Source: CAYQQR01 sp964420035 (lineage in GTDB: Bacteria > Bacteroidota > Bacteroidia > Bacteroidales > SM23-62). From it: a stretch of 64,000 nt of DNA. The notes under the pieces were generated by a model. That model worked only from the letters and a program-made list of their open reading frames with translations. It was not told the origin of the DNA and made no database searches. Positions within the stretch are counted from its first letter, which is position 1, and each line of letters begins with the position of its first letter. The stretch covers positions 16,075-80,074 of the forward strand of contig CAYQQR010000014.1 in NCBI GenBank assembly GCA_964420035.1. The letters run 5' to 3'. Made by a program: the position numbers and the translations under genes. Shown piece after piece: positions 8,406 through 14,183 of the stretch.

Positions 8406-9260
8406 TTAGTCTTCTATTTCCCGGACCAATATCTGGTTTAAATGATTGACGTAGGTCTTGCCCTTTTTGCTGCCAAAGATCTTGACGAATTCTTTTTCAA
8501 GGAAGGAACGGATCTCGGTGATCCAGTCCAGGTAAGACAAGGTTGAAATACGACCCCGTTCTTTTTTCTCCAGGTAGCGTTTCAGGATGTTCACCTTGCT
8601 ATGGAAGGCCATAAATGCACGGATGCTCATTTTTAATTCGTCCCGAAGCAGTTTTTCAACCTTCCGGATCTCACTGGGTAATACTTCGTAGGTCAGTTCA
8701 TAAAAGTTATAGAAGCTCTTTTCCCAATTAATGAAGTGGATCAAAAAATTCGAGATATTAAAGATTTCCCGAAGTTCAGGTTTGTTGGTTGAATTATAGA
8801 ATATCTCGCGCAGACCGGTCAAATAATGCTCTTTAATTTTTTCGTCAAGGATATCTGTGATTTCACGAACGTTTTTTTCGTATTCTGCTGAGAAATTTTT
8901 CAGGGAAAATGCCCTGCTTTCAAAGGGTTTATGCAGTTCAATGATCTTTTTGATAACGGCTACTTCGTCGTGCATTAAGGGACAAAGGGGAAACTGCCGG
9001 GAGGATTCGATCTTCTCAAGCTGACTTTCCGAGAAATATCCGGAAAGGATCAGCTCATCAAGGTCCTTATTTCTATTGGTGATCTGGTCTATCTCACTTC
9101 GATATATATAAAGGTGCTCATTGATCCGGCTTTTTATCTGTGCTTTTTTGCCTTCTACAATTAGCTGAATATATAAAGGATAATACTTCCTGTTCCGGTA
9201 GGTTCTTGGTTTGGCCCGTTTATTCAGGTAATGCTTGACCGTGATCTTCCTTGTTTCCAT
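8406..9260 (-). CDS. Unknown protein with an integrase-arm-like N-terminus
   Basis: A 284-residue, lysine-rich protein. Residues about 5-45 (TVKHYLNKRAKPRTYRNRKY, then YPLYIQLIVEGKKAQIKSRI) resemble the arm DNA-binding domain that begins Bacteroidetes tyrosine recombinases. No catalytic recombinase domain follows: I cannot find the R...HxxR...Y residues, and the rest is a mostly helical region of unknown family (EIRKVEKLLRDELKMSIRAF; YLEKKERGRISTLSYLDWI). It could be a DNA-binding protein derived from an integrase or simply a convergent fold. The open frame can begin at TTG 9272, but ATG at 9260 is preceded by GGCGGGGA and is preferred. Confidence 0.55.
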   Translation of the reverse strand: METRKITVKHYLNKRAKPRTYRNRKYYPLYIQLIVEGKKAQIKSRINEHLYIYRSEIDQITNRNKDLDELILSGYFSESQLEKIESSRQFPLCPLMHDEVAVIKKIIELHKPFESRAFSLKNFSAEYEKNVREITDILDEKIKEHYLTGLREIFYNSTNKPELREIFNISNFLIHFINWEKSFYNFYELTYEVLPSEIRKVEKLLRDELKMSIRAFMAFHSKVNILKRYLEKKERGRISTLSYLDWITEIRSFLEKEFVKIFGSKKGKTYVNHLNQILVREIED

Positions 9261-9404
9261 ATTCCCCGCCAAGTTAATTAAAAAACTAAAAATGATATTT
9301 TTCTCAAAAATATAGCGACGGGGGCTTCAGATGTACTTCCGGGCGGAAGAGATCAAAGATTTCCGGTTTTTTTCAGAGCGTGACGGGACTAACGGCAAGA
9401 AGTA

Positions 9405-9509
9405 TTATTCCGGTACAGAGTTTTCGAAATCCAGGGTATTTTGTTGAAATATACCCAGGTAAAATTCGTAGTCTGTTATCACCTCATTGGTATTAAGTAT
9501 CTCATCCAT
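9405..9509 (-). CDS. Possible 34-residue acidic peptide
   Basis: ATG at 9509 to TAA at 9405. The peptide begins MDEILNTNEVITDYEFYLGI and continues FQQNTLDFENSVPE; its codons (GAG, CTT, ACC, GAA, CTG) look like those of genuine genes here, and the composition is plausible for a small soluble protein. There is no convincing ribosome binding site, a hairpin stands just upstream, and no relative is known to me. It could be a remnant of a degraded gene. A 38-codon ORF lies antisense to it (9331-9447, plus). Confidence 0.22.
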   Translation of the reverse strand: MDEILNTNEVITDYEFYLGIFQQNTLDFENSVPE

Positions 9510-9517
9510 CAATAAAC

Positions 9518-9593
9518 TACCTCGCGGCAGAGCCACGAGGTATTAACAAAATTAATACTTCTTCTCGAAGCAGAGCTTCGGGGAACTAACCCC
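9518..9593. repeat. Four consecutive palindromes (REP-like hairpin cluster)
   Basis: Four inverted repeats sit side by side: TACCTCGCGGC-AGA-GCCACGAGGTA (9518-9542, 11-bp stem with one mismatch), TATTAA-CAAAA-TTAATA (9541-9557), CTCGAAGC-AGA-GCTTCGGG (9564-9582, 8 bp with one G-T pair) and GGGG-AACTAA-CCCC (9580-9593). The two GC-rich hairpins share the same AGA loop and a GC closing pair. Related GCGGC hairpins occur at 20278-20378. This is the look of REP/BIME elements mobilised by RAYT transposases, but no such transposase is in the window. Confidence 0.6.
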
Positions 9594-9744
9594 ATAGAGA
9601 TTAGACTTTCTTCCTTGGTTTTCATGGCTGTAGCTGTTTGATAACAGCCTAAAGCTATGCTTATGTTATGAATACAATGTTAGAGCAAAATTAAGATATC
9701 ATGCAGGACAGGCAAAGTTCTCAACAACAGCCGGCTTCTATCTG

Positions 9745-10599
9745 TTAATAACCCCTGTAGGGCTTGTCCAGTCTGGAGAATCCCGATTCCACAGCATATC
9801 GGAGGCAGTCGGAAAACTCTGAATGGCTTATGGGTCGTGACAAAGCAGGTATTTTATCAGCCTGAAAGCAAGGCCGGTACTGATCCATGAGGTTCAGATA
9901 GGTATGGGTGGATATTTCCCGCGCGATAAAATCGATAATGGACCGTGTGTCTGTTAATTTTCCGGGCATAACCAGGTGCCGGACCAGCAATCCCCTTCGG
10001 GCTATTCCTTTTTCAATTTCCAGGTCACCGGCCTGTCTGTACATTTCTTTGAGGGCAGACCGGACTATCTCCGGGTAGTCGGGTGCGTTGAAGGCGGCCC
10101 GGGATAATTCCGGATCCAATGATTTTATATCGGGCATGTATATATCGATATAGCCCTCCATCAGGGCCAGGCTCTCGGGTTTATCGTATCCGCTGCTGTT
10201 GTATACAACCGGTAGGTCCAATCCCTGCTGATGTGCCAGGTCCAGTGCTTCACAGATTTGGGGGATCACATGCGACGGGGTAACCAGGTTGATGTTATGG
10301 CAGCCCCTGTTTTGAAGATAAAGCATGATTCCTGCCAGTTCTTCTGGTTTTACTTGCTTTCCTTCGCCCCGGTGACTGATCTCGTAGTTTTGGCAAAAAC
10401 AGCACAACAGGTTGCAATGGGTGAAAAAGATGGTGCCGGAACCGGAATGACCCACCAGGGGTTGCTCTTCTCCGAAATGAGGGCCGTAGCTGGATACTTC
10501 GGCATAGCGGCCGGTATTACAGATGCCGGTTTCTCCCTGGAGCCTGTTTACTCCGCAATTGCGTGGGCAAAGGGTACAATCACCAAGCTTTTGTAGCAT
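9745..10599 (-). CDS. Radical SAM protein of the PflA-like (COG1313) group
   Basis: A 284-residue protein from ATG 10599. An N-terminal zinc- or cluster-like cysteine set, CTLCPRNCGVNR (Cys8, Cys11, Cys15) plus GICNTG, precedes the radical SAM motif CNLLCCFC (Cys62, Cys66, Cys69), which binds a [4Fe-4S] cluster and S-adenosylmethionine. Further words are VTPSHVIPQI, YNSSGYDKPESL, YMPDIKSLD and RHLVMPG, typical of the pyruvate-formate-lyase-activase-like COG1313 family; its substrate is unknown. The frame can be extended seven codons to GTG at 10620, but that codon lies inside the tRNA-derived repeat (10611-10627). I prefer the internal ATG. The tandem repeat sits exactly at its 5' end and may have replaced its original promoter. 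Confidence 0.85.
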   Translation of the reverse strand: MLQKLGDCTLCPRNCGVNRLQGETGICNTGRYAEVSSYGPHFGEEQPLVGHSGSGTIFFTHCNLLCCFCQNYEISHRGEGKQVKPEELAGIMLYLQNRGCHNINLVTPSHVIPQICEALDLAHQQGLDLPVVYNSSGYDKPESLALMEGYIDIYMPDIKSLDPELSRAAFNAPDYPEIVRSALKEMYRQAGDLEIEKGIARRGLLVRHLVMPGKLTDTRSIIDFIAREISTHTYLNLMDQYRPCFQADKIPALSRPISHSEFSDCLRYAVESGFSRLDKPYRGY

Positions 10600-10610
10600 A
10601 TCAGGGAGTT

Positions 10611-10986
10611 GTTGACCCACCAGGGCTTACCGATTGCTTTTTCTGTGTAATTTCTCGTTCCTCGANNNNNNNNNNNNNNNNNNNNNNNNNNNNNNNNNNN
10701 NNNNNNNNNNNNNNNNNNNNNNNNNNNNNNNNNNNNNNNNNNNNNNNNNNNNNNNNNNNNNNNNNTAAAAACGAATTGATGCCTTTGCTTCAAATAAATT
10801 CTAGTTGACCCACCAGGGCTTACCGATTGCTTTTTCTGTGTAATTTCTCGTTCCTCGAAATTACCACGAAAAATGCATCGGCATAAACTTCTCGCCCTGG
10901 TTATTTATTGGTTTTGGAATGCTTTAAGGTGTAAAAACGAATTGATGCCTTTGCTTCAAATAAATTCTAGTTGACCCACCAGGGCT
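10611..10986. repeat. 166-bp tandem repeat built on the 3' end of tRNA-Gln
   Basis: One complete unit is seen at 10804-10969 (166 bp). A first copy begins at 10611 and is cut by the N-run after 55 bases (10611-10665); 38 bases of another unit's end precede the complete copy (10766-10803). Every unit starts with the 17 bases GTTGACCCACCAGGGCT, which are the last bases of the intact tRNA-Gln gene at 10970-10986, followed by about 149 bases of non-coding sequence. The visible copies are identical. Read on the minus strand, the order is tRNA, spacer, 17-base tRNA end, spacer, 17-base tRNA end, radical SAM gene. No open frame of note lies in the unit. Confidence 0.85.
10666..10765. other. Assembly gap (100 N)
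   Basis: Exactly 100 N, a conventional scaffold placeholder. It lies within the tandem repeat: the left side stops at base 55 of a unit and the right side resumes 38 bases before a unit's end. If the array simply continues, the true gap is 73 bases plus a multiple of 166. Confidence 0.97.
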
Positions 10987-11043
10987 CGAACCTGGACTCT
11001 TCTGAACCAAAATCAGACGTGTTGCCAATTACACCATGGGTCA
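10971..11043 (-). tRNA. tRNA-Gln (anticodon UUG)
   Basis: On the minus strand the gene reads TGACCCATGGTGTAATTGGC ... with acceptor stem TGACCCA/TGGGTCA (7 bp), anticodon stem TCTGA/TCAGA around loop TTTTGGT (anticodon TTG), T-arm CCAGG-TTCGAGC-CCTGG and discriminator A. CCA is not encoded; ACTAGA follows. The 3' end is the repeated core of the neighbouring tandem array. Confidence 0.95.
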
Positions 11044-11099
11044 ATCCGTAAAAGGTGGACGCGAATTTAAGAAAAAGCAACCTAATAATAAAAAGGCTT

Positions 11100-11205
11100 A
11101 AGGATTTAGGGATTTAGGGTTTTAAGGTATTCAGCCCAATTCGAATTATCACAACCACACGCATACCACACCCTTATTCTGAATCCTGAATCCTGCATTC
11201 TGAAT
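11100..11205. repeat. Low-complexity intergenic words
   Basis: AGGATTTAGGGATTTAGGG near 11100 and ATTCTGAATCCTGAATCCTG near 11178 are short slipped repeats. The sequence CCACACCCTTATTCTGAAT near 11166 recurs with one change (CCACACCCTCATTCTGAAT) near 63931, so it is a dispersed intergenic repeat in this genome. Confidence 0.5.
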
Positions 11206-12771
11206 TCATTTCAGTCCGTCTTCGGACATGACCCAGGTATGTCCGGCCAATTCACTTTCCCACAAGTCTTCGGCGCTTTCAACCCCTTCCAGCAGGTACC
11301 TGGTTTGCTCGTCCAGGTATATATATTTCCCTTCGGGAACGAACACCGTCACGTCAAGTTCCTGCCGGTGCACCGATAATCTGTCTTGAGTGAAATAGGG
11401 ATCCAGCAAAAGCTTATTGCCTTCCAGGCTCCAGTTGTAGTCTATTCTTCTTGCAGCTTTTCCCGCGTCGGTGTAACTCCGACCCCAGGCCCGGTTTTCC
11501 AGTTGCAGTTTATATTTCTTCCACAGGCTTTCTTCAATATCCAGTTGGATCTTGGCGTAGATCTTCCCGTTCTCGATATCGGCAAAGAAAAATTGTTCAT
11601 CCTGGTAGCTGAAGATCCAGGCAGAAAAATTCTCTTCTGCCACTTCAGGCTGATTGATCAGGACCACAAGGGTATCACCGGTGAATCCATCCAGGTCCCT
11701 GGCCGAACTGAAGCGTGCCGATTGCCTGTAATTCATTCCTTCATTGATGGCCACAAAAGAAATAAAGACGACGCTCAGGATCCAGAGAACCAGTGCAATG
11801 AGTCCAAGTACCCGGTCATTGGCCCTGAAGCGGAATGTGAGCCTGATGATGCCGTAGATCAGGGCAACCAGGGGTATGGCAAGGGCCAGGAGTAATGAAA
11901 ACAGGAACAAACTTGCGGTTGCAGGGTCCAGGAAAAAGGAAAGGAAGTCCTGCAAAGATAAGTAGCCCGGACTGAGAAAACCTGTATCAAACATACCGGG
12001 TCCAAAGAAGAACACACCGGTAATGCCCATAAGTGCTGTAACCGCGCCGATGATCAACCCGAACCCGATTATGATCAGCAAAACTTTAATGCTGACCACG
12101 ATGATCTTTCCCAGTACTTGAAAGATCTCATCCAGCACATTCCGTGTTTTTTGGAATTCTTTCGATTCCCTGGCTTTGGCAAAGCTTTTCTTGACATTCT
12201 TGTATTCTTCCTTAATGGTTTTTTCAATATTGGAGATGGTAACCCTTTCTCCGCGCATTTCCAGTTTTTGTGCTGCCGTTTCCGCTTTTGGGACAGTAAT
12301 CCAAAGAATGATGTACAGTAAGCCGAACAAGCCGGTAGCCAGGGTAAGAATGACGAATAGCACGCGGAAAACCACGGGATCAATATTCATGTAAGCGCCA
12401 AGTCCACCACAAACCCCCCCAAAAATGGCATTGTCCGGGTCCCTGTATAATCGTTTTCGCTCGCGGGTCGTGTAATATACCCGCTTCTGGTCCTCCTCAA
12501 AATCATCTTCGTTGATCAGCTCTTCGGGCTCACCCATGATGCGGATGACCTCATTCACATCTTCCAGGGTGATAACCTCTTTCTTTTCACCGGTCATCTC
12601 CTGGAATATCTCGGCAATACGGGATTCTATGTCTTCCACTATCTCCTTTCCCCCTTCCCGGTCGCGAAAATGATTGATGATGGTTTCCAGGTAGGCATTT
12701 AACTTATCATATGCATCATCATCCAGGTTGAAGATGAAGCCGCTGAGGTTTATTTTTATTGTCTTTTTCAT
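11206..12771 (-). CDS. PspC domain membrane protein
   Basis: A 521-residue protein. Residues 1-95 form a soluble N-terminal domain (MKKTIKINLSGFIFNLDDDA ... EDVNEVIRIMGEPEEL). A PspC domain follows at about 108-170 (RLYRDPDNAIFGGVCGGLGA, NIDPVVFRVLFVILTL and a membrane helix). About four more membrane helices (220-345) precede a C-terminal, probably extracytoplasmic beta-rich domain of about 170 residues. PspC proteins sense envelope stress or toxin-antitoxin-like partners at the inner membrane; Bacteroidetes commonly encode this long form next to a PadR regulator, as here. The gap to padR is only 11 bases, so they are one operon, with padR first. Confidence 0.87.
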   Translation of the reverse strand: MKKTIKINLSGFIFNLDDDAYDKLNAYLETIINHFRDREGGKEIVEDIESRIAEIFQEMTGEKKEVITLEDVNEVIRIMGEPEELINEDDFEEDQKRVYYTTRERKRLYRDPDNAIFGGVCGGLGAYMNIDPVVFRVLFVILTLATGLFGLLYIILWITVPKAETAAQKLEMRGERVTISNIEKTIKEEYKNVKKSFAKARESKEFQKTRNVLDEIFQVLGKIIVVSIKVLLIIIGFGLIIGAVTALMGITGVFFFGPGMFDTGFLSPGYLSLQDFLSFFLDPATASLFLFSLLLALAIPLVALIYGIIRLTFRFRANDRVLGLIALVLWILSVVFISFVAINEGMNYRQSARFSSARDLDGFTGDTLVVLINQPEVAEENFSAWIFSYQDEQFFFADIENGKIYAKIQLDIEESLWKKYKLQLENRAWGRSYTDAGKAARRIDYNWSLEGNKLLLDPYFTQDRLSVHRQELDVTVFVPEGKYIYLDEQTRYLLEGVESAEDLWESELAGHTWVMSEDGLK

Positions 12772-12782
12772 TTCAATAGGTT

Positions 12783-13112
12783 TTACTTATTCTTGATGAT
12801 TGATTCCACCGCATGCACCAATTCGTCCCAGGATACATGCAATTCCCTGAGAAAATTTTCCCCGGCTTTAGTTAAAGAATAATATTTCCTGGGCGGTCCC
12901 TGGGTAGATTCCTCCCAGCGGTACTGCAGCAGTCCCGCGTTTTTTTGCCGGGTGAGCAACGGATATAAGGTGCCCTCAACCACGATGAGTTTTGCCTCTT
13001 TTAATTTATTGAGGATTTCCGTAGTATAGGCATCCCCCTGAGCCAGTATGGACAGGATGCAATATTCCAGGATCCCTTTTCTCATCTGGGCTTTGGCATT
13101 TTCAATGTTCAT
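12783..13112 (-). CDS. PadR family transcriptional regulator
   Basis: A 109-residue winged-helix repressor, beginning MNIENAKAQMRKGILEYCIL and containing the PadR core GTLYPLLTRQKNAGLL and GPPRKYYSLTKAGENFL. The open frame extends upstream to 13211, but that stretch is low-complexity, holds the promoter and a palindromic operator, and is not PadR-like; ATG 13112 (or 13124) is the real start. PadR proteins usually repress their own operon and release DNA on ligand or membrane-stress signals. Here the target would be padR-pspC itself. Confidence 0.9.
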   Translation of the reverse strand: MNIENAKAQMRKGILEYCILSILAQGDAYTTEILNKLKEAKLIVVEGTLYPLLTRQKNAGLLQYRWEESTQGPPRKYYSLTKAGENFLRELHVSWDELVHAVESIIKNK

Positions 13113-13146
13113 TTCTGATCCCATCTGTCTTGGTTTAACATTTTTA

Positions 13147-13224
13147 ATAGTACTATAAAAAATATAGATGTTTTTAATGCAAAGATATAATATATTTTTA
13201 GAACTATGCAATACATAGTACTAT
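13147..13224 (-). promoter_or_regulatory. padR-pspC promoter with two copies of a palindromic operator
   Basis: The perfect 10-base palindrome ATAGTACTAT occurs twice, at 13147-13156 and 13215-13224. The second is part of a larger site, ACTATG-CAATA-CATAGT (13203-13219), an inverted repeat resembling the PadR ATG-N-CAT pattern. Between them, on the minus strand, lies a promoter: TTG within 13213-13209, 21 bases, then TATCTTTG (13187-13180). The larger inverted repeat overlaps the -33 element and the other palindrome lies in the leader, so PadR binding at both would block initiation. Confidence 0.6.
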
Positions 13225-13323
13225 AAATTTCAAATCAAGTTTGGTATTGCTCGCATATAATGCTGAATGTCAGAATTATACACCTTTGGCTTTTTTACTT
13301 ATTTTTACAGAAAAGGTTTTATC

Positions 13324-14121
13324 GTGAAAGCGGAAGGCAATTTGCTGAAGATGCGGAGTGCATTGGATGACCCGGTGTCCTATCATTTGCCTGTAGGGTC
13401 GGCAGAGATCCATTTGAATGCCTTGCTGGGCAAACCGATCCGGGTGGAATACCAGCACCGGATCAACTGTATTCGTTGCGGACGGGAAACCAGCAAGTCT
13501 TTTGTCCAGGGTTATTGTTATCCCTGTTTTATCTCGGCCCCGGAAACCGATGCGTGTATCCTTCACCCGGAGCGTTGCAGGGCGCATGAAGGCATATCCA
13601 GGGATATGGAATGGTCGAAGCATCATTGCCTGATCGACCATTATGTTTACCTGGCTTTGTCCGGCGGACTCAAGGTGGGTGTAACCCGTCATAGCCAGGT
13701 GCCAACACGCTGGATCGACCAGGGGGCCCGGAAGGCAATCAGGATTGCACGGACCGCCAACCGTTATACGGCAGGATTAATTGAAGTTTTTCTGAAAAAC
13801 CATATGAATGATAAGACCAACTGGAGGCATATGCTGACCAATCAATTGGCAACCGGTATCGATCTTCAAAAAGAAAGAAATAAGGTCCGGGCCCGGCTTC
13901 CGGAGGAATATGCAGACCTGTGGGTGGATGAGGATGAGATTCTTGAGATACATTATCCCGTACTGGAATATTCCTTGAAAGTTAAGTCTTTAAATTTCGA
14001 CAAGGATAATGTTGTTGCAGGGCAACTGCAGGGCATAAAGGGTCAGTACCTTATCCTGGACGGTGGCAGGGTCATCAATATCAGGAAGTTTGGGGGCTAC
14101 CGGGTGATCTTCGAAACTTAA
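13324..14121 (+). CDS. DUF2797 family protein
   Basis: A 265-residue protein from GTG 13324. It carries a four-cysteine zinc-like knuckle (CIRCGRETSKSFVQGYCYPC), a further HPERCRAHEG motif, and the DUF2797 core GLKVGVTRHSQVPTRWIDQG, followed by LIEVFLKNHMNDKTNWR; this core resembles the GIY-YIG nuclease fold. Function is unknown. The frame can be extended to ATG 13267, but the extra 19 residues (MSELYTFGFFTYFYRKGFI) are not part of the family and AAAAGG precedes the GTG. An ATG at 13351 is a further alternative. Divergent from padR. Confidence 0.78.
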   Translation: MKAEGNLLKMRSALDDPVSYHLPVGSAEIHLNALLGKPIRVEYQHRINCIRCGRETSKSFVQGYCYPCFISAPETDACILHPERCRAHEGISRDMEWSKHHCLIDHYVYLALSGGLKVGVTRHSQVPTRWIDQGARKAIRIARTANRYTAGLIEVFLKNHMNDKTNWRHMLTNQLATGIDLQKERNKVRARLPEEYADLWVDEDEILEIHYPVLEYSLKVKSLNFDKDNVVAGQLQGIKGQYLILDGGRVINIRKFGGYRVIFET

Positions 14122-14146
14122 AATACAGTGGCTTGTATTATGTTCT

Positions 14147-14154
14147 TATCTTTG
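14147..14154 (+). promoter_or_regulatory. -7 element for the M16 protease gene
   Basis: TATCTTTG matches TAnnTTTG exactly, 29 bases before the ATG at 14184. It lies inside the upstream extension of the open frame, supporting the later start. No clear -33 TTG at the standard distance. Confidence 0.4.
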
Positions 14155-14183
14155 TTGGACCTAATCAAGGTGTTCTCTCCATC

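Larger units (their letters stand above)
9261..9744. other. Intergenic stretch of about 480 bases with hairpins and one small ORF
   Basis: No gene of normal size. It contains a TATTTTTG box (9312-9305, minus) that could serve the gene ending at 8406, a possible 34-codon ORF on the minus strand (9405-9509), and a run of hairpins at 9518-9593. From 9600 to 9744 I see only AT-rich sequence without a recognisable signal. Confidence 0.6.

Noticed and set aside
9331..9447. 38-codon ORF on the plus strand (MYFRAEEIKDFRFF...)
   Set aside because: It lies antisense to the slightly more plausible minus-strand ORF, has no ribosome binding site and no known relative.
10548..10808. Open frames running through the N-run
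   Set aside because: They are translations of undetermined bases and repeat sequence; no real protein can be supported.
10611..10986. CRISPR array
   Set aside because: The units are identical over the whole 166 bp, with no variable spacers, and the repeated core is the end of a tRNA gene; no cas gene is present.
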